DNA of 64,000 nucleotides from Rasiella rasia (GCF_011044175.1 NZ_CP049057.1:387501-451500); one strand, 5' to 3'; positions 35,093 through 45,518 are shown, counted from the stretch's first letter. The notes: generated from the sequence alone by a model not told the origin. Numbers and translations: made by a program.

Positions 35093-35147
35093 AACAAGAG
35101 AACAACTATTAATTAATTGATATTTCCGAAGTAAAGAAAACTAGCTT

Positions 35148-35894
35148 ATGAAACTATTAGAAGGAAAAACAGCAATCATCACAGGTGGAAGTCGTGGTAT
35201 TGGTAAAGGTATTGTAGAAACGTTTGCACAACACGGAGCAAATGTAGCATTTACATATAATTCAAGCGCAGAGGCGGCAGAAGCATTGGCTAAAGAACTA
35301 TCTAAAGATGGTGTAACTGTAAAAGCCTACAAAAGCAATGCAGCAAGTTTCGACGAATCTCAAGAGTTGGCTGCCGAAGTCCTAAAAGATTTTGGAAGTA
35401 TTGATGTCTTAATAAACAATGCTGGAATTACCAAAGATAATTTGCTAATGCGTATTTCAGAAGAAGACTTCGACCAAGTTATAGAAGTTAATTTGAAGTC
35501 GGTTTTTAATATGACTAAAGCCGTACAACGCACTATGCTTAAGCAACGTAAAGGTTCTATCATTAACATGAGCTCTGTGGTTGGTGTGAAAGGAAACGCT
35601 GGACAAACAAATTACGCTGCTTCTAAAGCAGGAATTTTGGGCTTCACAAAATCTGTTGCGCTAGAGTTAGGGTCAAGAGACATTAGATGTAATGCCATTG
35701 CACCTGGTTTTATTGAAACAGAAATGACAGGTAAACTAGACGAAGCTACTGTACAGTCTTGGAGAGATGCTATTCCGCTAAAAAGAGGAGGGACACCAGA
35801 AGATATTGCAAATATGTGTGTGTTCTTAGCAAGTGACATGTCAGGCTATGTAACAGGCCAAGTTCTTAACGTTGATGGCGGAATGCTAACCTAA
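35148..35894 (+). CDS. fabG: 3-oxoacyl-ACP reductase
   Basis: A 248-residue short-chain dehydrogenase that reduces 3-oxoacyl-ACP with NADPH in fatty acid elongation. The cofactor motif GGSRGIGKG is at 12-20, NNAGIT at about 87-92, the catalytic Ser in INMSSVVG and the YAASK Tyr-Lys pair near 151-155. Length is normal and the end matches the family (GQVLNVDGGM). No acpP or fabF lies beside it here. Confidence 0.92.
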   Translation: MKLLEGKTAIITGGSRGIGKGIVETFAQHGANVAFTYNSSAEAAEALAKELSKDGVTVKAYKSNAASFDESQELAAEVLKDFGSIDVLINNAGITKDNLLMRISEEDFDQVIEVNLKSVFNMTKAVQRTMLKQRKGSIINMSSVVGVKGNAGQTNYAASKAGILGFTKSVALELGSRDIRCNAIAPGFIETEMTGKLDEATVQSWRDAIPLKRGGTPEDIANMCVFLASDMSGYVTGQVLNVDGGMLT

Positions 35895-35974
35895 TTAAAA
35901 ATGTACGATTTTAGACTAACCATTGTAAAATTTGGTAGTCATTCGTACTTCGTACCCCGTAAATCGTACTTCAA

Positions 35975-38008
35975 ATGTCTCCAGAGACTATTTTATATAT
36001 TGTAATTGCTGGTGTAGCTTCGTTTGCACTGGCTGTATTTATGTACGGGTACCGCTCTCGATACAAAGGCAGCATGAGCTGGGTATTTGGGATACTTCGC
36101 TTTGTAACATTGTTCTCAATTTTGTTGCTGCTCATAAACCCCAAATTTAAAAGTGAGACCTACACTATTGAGAAGCCAAAATTGCCAATTCTTGTCGATA
36201 ATTCGGCTTCTGTGACAGAATTAGAACAGGCAGACAATGCTAATAGTGCTATTGAAAAGCTGAAAGCCAATGCCGAGCTAAACGATAAATACGACCTTTC
36301 TTTTTTTACCTTCGGAAATAGCTTTATTCAAACAGATTCGGTTTCATTTGCCGAAACAAATACAAATATTACCAAGGCATTAGCTGCTACAAACGAAGTA
36401 TTTAAAAATGAAATAGCACCTACCATTCTTATTTCTGATGGTAACCAAACCTTGGGAAATGACTATGAGTTTGCTTCAGCCACTTTCGCTAATCCTATCT
36501 ACCCAATAATTTTAGGCGATAGTACCAGGTACACCGATTTAAAAATTGAACGTTTAAACACCAACAGGTATGCGTTTTTAAAAAATAAATTCCCCGTCGA
36601 GGCAATTCTGGTGTATAATGGTACAGGTTCAGAAACTTCTCAATTTGTAATTACTCAAGGAGCAGCTACGGTATACCGCGAAACAGTAACGTTTTCTGAG
36701 AATGATAATACCAAAACAATTTCGTTAACACTGCCAGCGTCTCGAGTTGGATTACAAACCTACACAGCTAGCATAGTTCCCTTAGAAATTGAAAAAAACA
36801 CCGTAAACAACAGAAAGCGTTTTGCAGTAGAAGTAATAGATGAAGCGACCAATGTGCTGGTAGTTAGTGCTATGGTGCATCCAGATCTTGGAGCGATTAA
36901 AAAATCTATTGAAACCAATGAGCAACGCAAAGTACGTATAGTGAAGCCTTCTGAAGCTGTGTCGTTGTTAAATGACTTTCAGCTAGTTGTGCTATACCAG
37001 CCTAACCGAAGTTTTAATGCTGTGTATACAGAGCTGGCTAAGCTTAAGAAAAACACTTTATTGATTACTGGAAGCAGAACCGATTGGAGTTTCCTGAATG
37101 TTGTGCAACCAGTGTTTCGGAAAGATGAAACGGGCCAAAAAGAAGATGCTGCGGCTCAACTCAATGTAAATTATGGCACTTTTGCAGTAGAGGATATTGG
37201 GTTTACTAATTTTCCGCCCCTTGAAACATCTTTTGGGGATTTAGTGGTTACGATTCCACATGAAAAATTACTACTACAAACTGTGGCAGGAATTGAAACT
37301 GGAAACCCGATGATTGCCACAGCAGAGCTTAACGGCAAACGCGATGCTATTTGGGATGTAGAAGGCATATGGAAATGGCGTGCGCAGAGCTATCTGCAAG
37401 AAAACAACTTTCAGGAATTTGATAACTTTATGGGAAAGTTGGTACAGTACCTAGCATCAAATAAACGCAAGAGTAGGTTAGAGGTAAGTAGTGAATCTTT
37501 TTATTACAATAATTCACCCATTAAAATTTCAGCACAATACTTCGACAAGAACTATGTGTTTGACGGACGAGCATCTTTAAACATTTCAGTAGTAAATAAA
37601 GAGAGTAGTACACGAACCGTTTTTCCTTTACTGCTGAAAAATAATTTCTATGAAGTTGACGTCAATAGTTTACCCGCAGGAAGCTATAGCTATACAGTGT
37701 CTGTTGGTGATGAAACCATTGCCCGAAGTGGAAATTTTACCATTCTAGACTTTAACGTAGAGCAGCAATTTGGAAATGCCAACGTAACGAAACTTGGTAG
37801 GTTAGCGACTAATACAAACGGAACTCCATTTTTCACCAACCAAGTAGATAATCTAATCACAGTATTACTAGAAGATGAACGCTTTCAATCTATTCAGAAA
37901 AGCGAAGAAAAAGTGGTACCTTTAATAGATTGGAAATACTTACTTATTCTCATAGTGCTTGCCTTAAGTGCCGAATGGTTTATTCGAAAATATAACGGAC
38001 TAATATAA
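35975..38008 (+). CDS. Membrane protein with VWA-like domain
   Basis: A 677-residue membrane protein. Two N-terminal helices (about 5-25 and 37-56) precede a von Willebrand A-like domain with a MIDAS start DNSASV and ISDGNQTL (about 75-190). A long beta-rich region follows and a C-terminal helix (about 650-670, LLILIVLALSAEWF) anchors the end. Such BatA/B-like proteins of Bacteroidota are thought to act in envelope integrity. It lies 12 bases before the prohibitin-like gene, so the two are probably one unit. Confidence 0.8.
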   Translation: MSPETILYIVIAGVASFALAVFMYGYRSRYKGSMSWVFGILRFVTLFSILLLLINPKFKSETYTIEKPKLPILVDNSASVTELEQADNANSAIEKLKANAELNDKYDLSFFTFGNSFIQTDSVSFAETNTNITKALAATNEVFKNEIAPTILISDGNQTLGNDYEFASATFANPIYPIILGDSTRYTDLKIERLNTNRYAFLKNKFPVEAILVYNGTGSETSQFVITQGAATVYRETVTFSENDNTKTISLTLPASRVGLQTYTASIVPLEIEKNTVNNRKRFAVEVIDEATNVLVVSAMVHPDLGAIKKSIETNEQRKVRIVKPSEAVSLLNDFQLVVLYQPNRSFNAVYTELAKLKKNTLLITGSRTDWSFLNVVQPVFRKDETGQKEDAAAQLNVNYGTFAVEDIGFTNFPPLETSFGDLVVTIPHEKLLLQTVAGIETGNPMIATAELNGKRDAIWDVEGIWKWRAQSYLQENNFQEFDNFMGKLVQYLASNKRKSRLEVSSESFYYNNSPIKISAQYFDKNYVFDGRASLNISVVNKESSTRTVFPLLLKNNFYEVDVNSLPAGSYSYTVSVGDETIARSGNFTILDFNVEQQFGNANVTKLGRLATNTNGTPFFTNQVDNLITVLLEDERFQSIQKSEEKVVPLIDWKYLLILIVLALSAEWFIRKYNGLI

Positions 38009-38020
38009 ACACATAACCTC

Positions 38021-38836
38021 ATGGAAAAACTACCAAAATTTGGAATACCAATTATTATTATTTTAATCATTGCAATTATTGTTATCGCGAAATCTGCTGT
38101 TACTATAGACTCTGGAGAAGCTGGGGTTTTGTACAAAACGTTCGATAATGGTGTTGTAACAGATGAGCCACCTTTGGGTGAAGGGTTTCACCTAATAGCA
38201 CCATGGAATAAGGTGTTTGTATACGAAGTTCGTCAACAAGAGCTATTTGAAAAGATGAAAGTATTGTCTTCTAACGGACTGGAAATTCAGATCGATGCTT
38301 CGGCTTGGTACCAACCAGTATATGGTGATCTTGGTAATCTACACCAATCGTTAGGAAAAGATTATTTGCAGCGTGTAATACAACCTGCAATACGTAGTGC
38401 GGCACGTAGCGTTGTAGGGCGCTATACACCAGAACAGTTGTATAGTAGTAAGAGAGATGCCATTCAAGATGAAATTTTTGAGGAGACAAAAACAATATTA
38501 AGTAAACAATTTGTTCAACTTAATGAGGTTTTAGTGCGAGATGTAACGCTTCCTAATACAATTAAAGAAGCTATTGAACGTAAGTTACGGCAGGAGCAGG
38601 AATCGTTAGAATATGAATTTAGACTTGTAACAGCTTCTAAAGAAGCCGAAAAAGTACGTATTGAAGCGCAAGGTAAAGCAGATGCAAACAAAATATTAAG
38701 CGCGTCGTTAACAGACAAAATCTTACAAGATAAAGGGATTGATGCAACACTTAAACTGGCCGAATCACCAAATGCCAAAGTTGTAGTGGTAGGTTCTGGA
38801 GAGAGTGGATTGCCGCTAATCTTAGGGAACAACTAG
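38021..38836 (+). CDS. Prohibitin-like SPFH protein
   Basis: A 271-residue SPFH/band 7 protein. An N-terminal transmembrane helix (about 8-25, IIIILIIAIIVIA) is followed by the SPFH domain (about 30-190) and a charged coiled coil (KEAIERKLRQEQESLEYEF onward). The motif DSGEAGVLYKTFDNGV is typical of prohibitins. Such proteins form ring-like membrane scaffolds that control proteases. Ends at a strong terminator shared with lptD. Confidence 0.87.
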   Translation: MEKLPKFGIPIIIILIIAIIVIAKSAVTIDSGEAGVLYKTFDNGVVTDEPPLGEGFHLIAPWNKVFVYEVRQQELFEKMKVLSSNGLEIQIDASAWYQPVYGDLGNLHQSLGKDYLQRVIQPAIRSAARSVVGRYTPEQLYSSKRDAIQDEIFEETKTILSKQFVQLNEVLVRDVTLPNTIKEAIERKLRQEQESLEYEFRLVTASKEAEKVRIEAQGKADANKILSASLTDKILQDKGIDATLKLAESPNAKVVVVGSGESGLPLILGNN

Positions 38837-38857
38837 ACCAATTTCAATACATAAGAG

Positions 38858-38892
38858 AAGCTCCTTCATAAACATGAAGGAGCTTTTTTTTA
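38858..38892. terminator. Bidirectional terminator between the prohibitin gene and lptD
   Basis: A perfect 12-base stem pairs 38858-38869 (AAGCTCCTTCAT) with 38874-38885, AAAC loop, then T7. It is the strongest hairpin in the window and faces both convergent genes. Confidence 0.92.
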
Positions 38893-38911
38893 TCTCTAAA
38901 AGTTTATAATC

Positions 38912-41683
38912 CTACAGGTTTCTATCTGGTTCTCTTCGCTTGTCGTATTTTATATCGCTAAGCACAGAAGATTTGATTCCTACAAAGAAGTACCAAGCTG
39001 TGTTCTGAGCTCCAATGGGTGTCCAGTTAAAGCTCATTTGCCAACTTTCTAGATCTCTTTGAAATCGTAATTGAGTTAAGGTAACCCCTTTATTGGTAAA
39101 GTCGTATCCGCTAGAGGCACCAACTTTCCAGCGTGGTGCTAGTTCTACATTGGTACTAAACATTAATGATTGAGAGGAAATTTCATTCTGCCGCTGTTGG
39201 TTTCCATACGTTATTGTATAGGCGAGTCGCAAATCCCAAGGAATTGTAAAATTATACCAAGCCTGATCTACATTGCTTTTGTCTTTATCGTCGTCTTTAA
39301 AGAGGTTTCCTTTACCAATATCTTGAGAATTTCCAAATAAATCGTCTGGGCGCCCACCATTTGCAAAGGTTTCGTCATCTAACCGACTGGTTTCATCTCC
39401 GTCCTGCTTTTTCTCAAGATCTTTACTGGAAAAACTATAATTTATACTCACATTGGCGTTGGTAAGCCTAAAAAGGCTTCCGCCGTTGTTAATGTTGAAT
39501 TCATCAATACGATTGTTGCTGTTGTCTAATGCATACGGATCTAGTGATCCATTAAAGTTAACATCTAATTTCTCTATTACAGGGATACTTCCAGTAAAAC
39601 GCAAAGGGCTCCACGGTAAGGAGTCTCCTGCTAAGTTATAGGCGGTAGTAAAGTTTAAATTATTTAGCAGGACTATTTTTTTCGCTTCCGTTGCAGTGGT
39701 GTCTTTATCCCGCACTTTGGCCTCTAGTGTATTGCTTAAACTCAGGCCAACATTACTAGAATACACCTTACCAGGAGCGCCGTATAGCGTGTTTTCAAAA
39801 CGAGAGAACTCTACTACCTCCGCAGCAACATCTGGATCTGCCGTAGGTACTTGTAATTCTTCGTAATATTGATCGAATGCCGGATTAATGTTATAACTCA
39901 CCGACGGTCGCATAACATGCCTTAGTTTCTGAATTTTCTTATCATCTCCTAAGTTAAATTGACCATAGATAGTGGTTCCTATGCTAGTTGAAAAGTTATA
40001 AGTAAAGTATCTATCAAAACCTTTTAAGGTGTCAATTACAACAGCGTCTGTTGCTTCATCGTAGAAGCGATTGGTGGTATTACCTACCCATGTTTCGCGT
40101 AAGCTAGTAGTTGCCGAGGCACTTAAATACTTAAATAACTTAAAATTAGTACTTACTGGAATGCTATGTTGGGCACCTAGCTCAGCTCCTTCAAACATTT
40201 CAGGTTTAAAGAATAAAGAATCTGTTGTCTGAATTCTATTTTCTGCTGTTACGTCGTATTGAAAATTTATATTGTGTAGGGCTCCCTTTTTCACGCCAGT
40301 CTTTGGAGCAAATGGAAATATACGAGATACACTGGCATTCACGTTTGGTAATGACATGTTAATCTCTTGGGTATTGGTGTTTTGGGTGTGAGTGGCTGCT
40401 GTAGAAATGTTTACTTGAGGCTCTGTTTCAAAGGTTTTAGAATACGACACAGAAGAGCTTAGCGTGTTTACAAGTCCGCTGGCATTATTAGTTTGGTTAA
40501 TAGATTGCCTAAAATACTGGCTACTTCCCAAGTTAACCGAAGCTGCAAAACGTGAGCTTGGGTTGGCTTTTGTATCTTGATTGTGATTCCAGCGAATGTT
40601 ATAGATGGTAGACTGACTAAAATCGTCGAAGCCGCGTTCGCTATTTATTAAATTTTCATATCGAATATTAAGGTTTCCGCGAAATTTATAGCGTAATGCA
40701 TAGCCAGCTTCTCCACGTAAGCCAAAACTTCCATTGGTATAGTAATCTCCCAACACGGCCAAATCTACATAATCGTTAATTGCAAAGTAGTATCCTCCAT
40801 TTTGAAAGAAAAAACCTCGTTCATTGGTATCTCCAATAGAAGGGATAATAAATCCGGAAGTACGATCTTCGGTTAGAGGGAAATAGGCAAATGGCAAGCC
40901 AAGGGGAGTGGGTACATTAGCAATGTACATATTGGTAAGCCCCGTTACAATTTTTTTCTTCGGAACAAATTTTGCTTTTCGCGTATAAAAATAATATTCT
41001 GGATCTTCTAGATTAGTAGAAGTTGTGAAACGCACATTTCTTAAGTAGATTACCGAATCATTTTCTTTTTTAGTGACTTCGGCTAATACATTAAAACCGT
41101 TTTGTTCTGTACGAGAGTTGTAGATGATAGCCTTTTCTGTTTTTGTGTTGAATTTAATAGAATCTGGTTCTACTTTGTTCTGTGCTTGTACGAAAACAGG
41201 GCGTTGTGTGTAGGCGCCCGCGCTATCTATACCTTTTGCAAATACTTCGTTTGTGTTATAATCTAAAACAATAAGCCCAGCATCTATGCGCATATCGCCA
41301 TAAACAATATAGGCCTTGTTATACATGTAAATTTTCTGATTCACTTGATCCATGAATACATAGTCTTCTCCATAGTAATCTACAACCCCAGTAAGAAACT
41401 CTTGTTTCTTCTTTATGGAGTCATTTTTAACTGTGTCGGTAGCAATTGTTACGCGTTCGGTAAGTACGGGAGTGAGGTTTACGGTGGTGGTATCTCCCTC
41501 AACCTCAGTATTTACGGGGATGTTTACGTCATTTTTATTAGGGAGATCTTGTGCATACAAAAAAGCACTGTTTATAAACAGTACAATGTAGATAAGTATG
41601 TAATAATGCCTAGGTGTATGCAACACAGAAAACCTATTATTTAATAACTTTGGTGCAGTTTTTGAAAGTTCAAAAGTAAGCAT
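38912..41683 (-). CDS. lptD: LPS-assembly protein LptD
   Basis: A 923-residue outer-membrane protein that inserts LPS into the outer leaflet. The N-terminal part (about 85-250) is the beta-jellyroll (OstA) with repeats such as YNTNEVFAKG and YNSRTEQNG; the rest is the large barrel, and ISSQSLMFSTNVEL and GVTLTQLRFQRDL mark its last strands. Bacteroidota LptD lacks the conserved E. coli cysteine pattern. The start is uncertain: ATG 41683 gives 20 residues before the signal peptide, while GTG 41626 or TTG 41623 would begin directly at it. It faces the prohibitin gene across a terminator. Confidence 0.85.
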   Translation of the reverse strand: MLTFELSKTAPKLLNNRFSVLHTPRHYYILIYIVLFINSAFLYAQDLPNKNDVNIPVNTEVEGDTTTVNLTPVLTERVTIATDTVKNDSIKKKQEFLTGVVDYYGEDYVFMDQVNQKIYMYNKAYIVYGDMRIDAGLIVLDYNTNEVFAKGIDSAGAYTQRPVFVQAQNKVEPDSIKFNTKTEKAIIYNSRTEQNGFNVLAEVTKKENDSVIYLRNVRFTTSTNLEDPEYYFYTRKAKFVPKKKIVTGLTNMYIANVPTPLGLPFAYFPLTEDRTSGFIIPSIGDTNERGFFFQNGGYYFAINDYVDLAVLGDYYTNGSFGLRGEAGYALRYKFRGNLNIRYENLINSERGFDDFSQSTIYNIRWNHNQDTKANPSSRFAASVNLGSSQYFRQSINQTNNASGLVNTLSSSVSYSKTFETEPQVNISTAATHTQNTNTQEINMSLPNVNASVSRIFPFAPKTGVKKGALHNINFQYDVTAENRIQTTDSLFFKPEMFEGAELGAQHSIPVSTNFKLFKYLSASATTSLRETWVGNTTNRFYDEATDAVVIDTLKGFDRYFTYNFSTSIGTTIYGQFNLGDDKKIQKLRHVMRPSVSYNINPAFDQYYEELQVPTADPDVAAEVVEFSRFENTLYGAPGKVYSSNVGLSLSNTLEAKVRDKDTTATEAKKIVLLNNLNFTTAYNLAGDSLPWSPLRFTGSIPVIEKLDVNFNGSLDPYALDNSNNRIDEFNINNGGSLFRLTNANVSINYSFSSKDLEKKQDGDETSRLDDETFANGGRPDDLFGNSQDIGKGNLFKDDDKDKSNVDQAWYNFTIPWDLRLAYTITYGNQQRQNEISSQSLMFSTNVELAPRWKVGASSGYDFTNKGVTLTQLRFQRDLESWQMSFNWTPIGAQNTAWYFFVGIKSSVLSDIKYDKRREPDRNL

Positions 41684-41738
41684 ATTTTTTTGCCTACTAT
41701 TTTATAAAATATCAAATTTCAACATACGTTTAAGTATT

Positions 41739-42860
41739 ATGAAAAAGAAACAAATTCTATTTATTCTTATTGCAGTAATTAGCTGCCTTGGTTTTGCCTT
41801 TATACCAATCAATAATAATACCCAAAAACAATTTATTGTTGTTCTTGACGCAGGTCATGGTGGGACAGACTCAGGAAACCGTGGTAATGGTTTTTTTGAG
41901 AAAGACATTGTTTTAGACGTAACGTTACAAGTTGGGAAGATATTAGAGAAGCACAAAGACATTAAAGTTGTTTATACTAGAACGACTGATGTATTTATAG
42001 ATTTATACAGGAGAGGCCCTATTGCGAATGAAGTAGATGCTGATATTTTTGTGTCAATTCATTGTGATTCTCATAATTCACAAGCATATGGAGTTGGAAC
42101 GTTTGTAATGGGTGTTGATAAAACGGGTAAGAATATGGAGACTGCAAAAAAGGAAAACGAGGTAATTTTTCTTGAAGATAATTACGAAGAAAATTATGCT
42201 GGTTTCGATCCAAATTCTCCTGAATCGTTAATTGGAATGACCTTAATGCAGGAAGAATACCTAGATCAGAGTATTTTGCTTGCAAGTTTAATACAAAGTA
42301 ACATTGTTAATAATCTAAAACGAAAGGATCGCAGTGTACGCTCTGCACCTTTTTGGGTTTTGCATAGTAGCTACATGCCAAGCGTTTTGGTTGAATTAGG
42401 ATTCTTAACTAATAATAACGAAGGACCTTATGTAAATTCAAAAAAGGGTCGTGCTGGTATGGCGAAGGAAATTGCCAATGGAATTTTAGCATACAAGAAG
42501 AGTATCTCACTAGCTACAGAAGATGCTAAAAACCCAACTATTACCGAAGAAGAAATAGATGAAGCCATAGAAACGGTTGAAGAAAACATCTTTGAAGGAG
42601 TGACGTTTCGAGTACAACTTGCAGCAAGTAGTAAAAAAATAGACACCAAGCCTAGTAATTTTAAAGGGTTAAAAGATGTAGACCGTAAAAAAGAAGACGA
42701 CCTATATAAATATTATTACGGCGATACGGCAGATTATAATAAGATACAGCTTATGAAAACCTTTGCCCAAGAGAAAGGATATGCTTCCTGTTATATTGTT
42801 GCCTTTGAAAATGGTAAAAAGAAAAAACTTTCGGAAGTGTTAAATAGTCGGGGTAAATAG
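41739..42860 (+). CDS. N-acetylmuramoyl-L-alanine amidase
   Basis: A 373-residue exported zinc amidase that cuts the peptide from peptidoglycan glycan strands. The signal peptide is about 1-20; the Amidase_3 domain (about 30-245) has the zinc ligands in LDAGHGGTDSGNRG, then FVSIHCDSHN, and the catalytic Glu in PSVLVELGFLTN. The C-terminal part (about 265-373) resembles a small SPOR-like domain (FRVQLAASSKKI). A near-consensus -7 box TACGTTTA (41725-41732) ends six bases before the ATG. The divergent region to lptD has a 14-base AT palindrome (41698-41711). Confidence 0.9.
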   Translation: MKKKQILFILIAVISCLGFAFIPINNNTQKQFIVVLDAGHGGTDSGNRGNGFFEKDIVLDVTLQVGKILEKHKDIKVVYTRTTDVFIDLYRRGPIANEVDADIFVSIHCDSHNSQAYGVGTFVMGVDKTGKNMETAKKENEVIFLEDNYEENYAGFDPNSPESLIGMTLMQEEYLDQSILLASLIQSNIVNNLKRKDRSVRSAPFWVLHSSYMPSVLVELGFLTNNNEGPYVNSKKGRAGMAKEIANGILAYKKSISLATEDAKNPTITEEEIDEAIETVEENIFEGVTFRVQLAASSKKIDTKPSNFKGLKDVDRKKEDDLYKYYYGDTADYNKIQLMKTFAQEKGYASCYIVAFENGKKKKLSEVLNSRGK

Positions 42861-42904
42861 AACTTATTTTTCTAACTTTGTTTAGTAACTAAAACCATAT
42901 TTTT

Positions 42905-43855
42905 TTGAAACTTTCACGCGAAGTAAAGACAGGAATTCTTGCCATAGGCGCCATATTACTCTTCATTTTTGGTTACAGCTACCTTAAAGGCACAAACCTG
43001 CTAGAAAAAAACAGAACATTTTATGTGGAATATGGAAATGTAGAAGGACTAGCAAAAGGAGCTCCTGTAACAATTAACGGACTAAAAGTAGGTAAAGTAC
43101 AAGCCATAGATTTTGGAGAAGAACGCGGTAAATTGGTTGTAGAATTTACGGTTGAAAAGGATTTTGACTTTTCGAAAAATAGTATTGTTCGTATATATAG
43201 TAGCGGATTAATAGGAGGGAAGTCTTTAGGGATTTTTCCTATATATGACGATTCTGGAGTTGCCGAATCTGGCGACTACCTCTCTGGTGAAGTACAAATG
43301 GGTATGTTAGATGAGTTCAGTAAAACCTTAGCGCCCTTAGAACAAAAGTTAGAAGGAACTTTAAGTGTAGTAGACTCATTGCTTATTTCTTTTATTGAAA
43401 TTATAGACGAAGACACTAGAACAGATCTTAAAAGTGCCATTGCGAACCTTTCTAATGCAGCAAATAACTTTAGTGCACTTACAGGAAAAGCAGATAGAAT
43501 TTTAGGTAAGAACGGTGAGAAACTAGACAGAACCTTCACAAACCTTGATGTTACCACTAAAAATTTTGCTACCCTTTCAGATTCATTGGCGAAAATTGAA
43601 GTTGGACAGATGCTTCAGAATTTAGAAGATGCAACGGCTGGGCTTAAGGAAGTAGTAGACAAGGTAAATAGTGCCGATGGTAGCGTTGGGAAATTACTTA
43701 ATGATGATAAGGTTTATCAGAACTTAGAAGGAGCAACAAGACAATTAGAGGAATTACTGCAGGATATGAAATTGAACCCGAAACGTTACGTCCATTTTTC
43801 CTTATTTGGCAAACGTGATAAAGGGTACGATCCACCTGCAGATCCAGAAAAGTAA
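42905..43855 (+). CDS. MlaD-type MCE-domain protein
   Basis: A 316-residue protein with one N-terminal helix (about 9-26) and a periplasmic MCE domain (about 38-118, GLAKGAPVTINGLKVGKVQ) that carries lipids between membranes. A long helical tail (about 150-290) follows. The start is TTG at 42905, with an in-frame stop 15 bases upstream. The permease and ATPase of a full Mla transporter are not in the window, although mlaD without adjoining mlaEF is common in flavobacteria. It lies 44 bases after the amidase and three before the Fe-S gene. Confidence 0.85.
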   Translation: MKLSREVKTGILAIGAILLFIFGYSYLKGTNLLEKNRTFYVEYGNVEGLAKGAPVTINGLKVGKVQAIDFGEERGKLVVEFTVEKDFDFSKNSIVRIYSSGLIGGKSLGIFPIYDDSGVAESGDYLSGEVQMGMLDEFSKTLAPLEQKLEGTLSVVDSLLISFIEIIDEDTRTDLKSAIANLSNAANNFSALTGKADRILGKNGEKLDRTFTNLDVTTKNFATLSDSLAKIEVGQMLQNLEDATAGLKEVVDKVNSADGSVGKLLNDDKVYQNLEGATRQLEELLQDMKLNPKRYVHFSLFGKRDKGYDPPADPEK

Positions 43856-43858
43856 ACC

Positions 43859-45208
43859 ATGCAATACATTCCAAATATTATCTTCCTAGTAGTTTTGGCT
43901 GCTGGCATTGGGTATTTTACAAAAAATATCCGAAAGGTTATTCGTAATATTAAATTAGGACATGCTGTAGATACAAGCGACCATAAAAAAGAACGATGGG
44001 GTAATGTTATAAGAATAGCTCTAGGACAAAGTAAAATGGTAGTTCGCCCTGTTTCCGGATTACTACATATTATAGTTTATGTTGGTTTTATTATCATCAA
44101 CATTGAAGTAATAGAAATTATTATAGATGGCCTCTTTGGTACACACCGCGTATTGGCCTTTTTAGGACCAGTATACGATTTCTTAATTGGCTCTTTTGAA
44201 CTATTAGCACTTTTAGTATTTATTGGTGTAATAGTTTTTTGGGTACGCCGAAATATTACACGAATTAAACGTTTTTGGTCTGCCGAAATGAAAGGATGGC
44301 CGAAGAATGATGCCAATTACATTTTGTATTTTGAAATGATCTTAATGGTGCTGTTTATTACTATGAACGCCCTAGATCTTACTTTACAGCAGGGGGTAGC
44401 CTCCGGAGCTTACACTAGCGAAGCAGCAAGTCATTACATATCTGCAGGTTCTTATCCTGTGAGTCAGTTTCTTGCACCAGTATTTCAGGGCATGACCGAA
44501 GGCACACTAATTTTGTTAGAACGTGGCGCTTGGTGGTTGCACATTATTGGTATACTGATTTTCTTGAATTATTTATATTTCAGCAAGCATTTACATATTA
44601 TGTTAGCCTTTCCGAATGTTTTCTACGGAAAAGTTACACCTAAAGGAAAATTTAAAAATTTAGATTCAGTAACAAACGAAGTAAAATTAATGATGGATCC
44701 AACAGCAGATCCATATGCAGCACCTGCCGAAGGCGCAGAAGCTCCCGCCAAGTTTGGAGCTAGTGATGTGTTAGATTTAAATAGAATTCAGTTACTAAAC
44801 GCGTATACCTGCACAGAGTGTGGACGTTGTACGAGTGAATGTCCGGCAAACCAGACAGGTAAAAAACTTTCACCGCGTAAGATCATGATGGATACGCGAG
44901 ATCGTTTGCAAGAAGTAAGCAAAAATATAGACACCAACGGCGAATTTAAAGAAGACGGCAAACAACTGTTAGATAACTATATCACACGAGAAGAATTATG
45001 GGCCTGTACCACTTGTAACGCATGCGTAGAGGCTTGTCCAGTAAGTATAGATCCTTTGAGTATTATTATGGATATGCGTCAGTATTTGGTAATGGAGCAA
45101 TCTGCAGCGCCAAATGAGTTGAACGTAACAATGAGTAATATTGAAAATAATAGTGCACCATGGCCTTTTAACCAAATGGATAGATTGAACTGGAAGGATG
45201 AGGGGTAG
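43859..45208 (+). CDS. Membrane Fe-S electron carrier (Hdr/Dsr-related, NarI-like N-terminus)
   Basis: A 449-residue protein. The first 260 residues form about five to six helices like a NarI/HdrE cytochrome b subunit (with His in GLLHIIV and WWLHIIG as possible heme ligands). The second part has two 4Fe-4S clusters: CTECGRCTSECP (about 317-328) and CTTCNACVEACP (about 382-393). It likely passes electrons between a quinone and a cytosolic partner, possibly the CCG protein at 45972. Substrate is unknown. Overlaps the next gene by 11 bases. Confidence 0.8.
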   Translation: MQYIPNIIFLVVLAAGIGYFTKNIRKVIRNIKLGHAVDTSDHKKERWGNVIRIALGQSKMVVRPVSGLLHIIVYVGFIIINIEVIEIIIDGLFGTHRVLAFLGPVYDFLIGSFELLALLVFIGVIVFWVRRNITRIKRFWSAEMKGWPKNDANYILYFEMILMVLFITMNALDLTLQQGVASGAYTSEAASHYISAGSYPVSQFLAPVFQGMTEGTLILLERGAWWLHIIGILIFLNYLYFSKHLHIMLAFPNVFYGKVTPKGKFKNLDSVTNEVKLMMDPTADPYAAPAEGAEAPAKFGASDVLDLNRIQLLNAYTCTECGRCTSECPANQTGKKLSPRKIMMDTRDRLQEVSKNIDTNGEFKEDGKQLLDNYITREELWACTTCNACVEACPVSIDPLSIIMDMRQYLVMEQSAAPNELNVTMSNIENNSAPWPFNQMDRLNWKDEG

Positions 45209-45518
45209 GCTATTTTTTTTGGTTATTCTACTAGTGCTAACGTTTCAAGTACAGGCACAAGCAGGATTCAAAAAAGATTCGTTACAAATTAAAGTGTATA
45301 CAGAAATAGCATATGAAGGTGATGTACCTACTAAAATTAGTGTTGTAAAAGTGTTTTGTGAGTATTGCAATGAAGAACAACTAAAATATCTATCTCAGAA
45401 AGCGTGGAAGAGTACATACCATAACAGATATGGTTACAAAGAAAAAATTAGAAATGGAAAGGCTAAGCTAGCCCATTTCATACGAGTTAAGAAAGAAGAT
45501 TTTAAAAAAATAGAATGA
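45198..45518 (+). CDS. Small exported CxxC protein, function unknown
   Basis: A 106-residue exported protein with a signal peptide (about 1-20, ending VQAQA) and a conserved-looking CEYC motif (about 53-56), then a strongly basic tail. Its ATG overlaps the stop of the membrane Fe-S protein by 11 bases and its stop overlaps the HAD gene as ATGA, so it is translated within the operon. The CxxC suggests a redox or metal-binding role; I do not recognise the family. Confidence 0.65.
   Translation: MRGRLFFLVILLVLTFQVQAQAGFKKDSLQIKVYTEIAYEGDVPTKISVVKVFCEYCNEEQLKYLSQKAWKSTYHNRYGYKEKIRNGKAKLAHFIRVKKEDFKKIE

Noticed and set aside
41698-41711. 14-base AT palindrome between lptD and the amidase
   Set aside because: All-AT palindromes of this length occur by chance in such AT-rich DNA.
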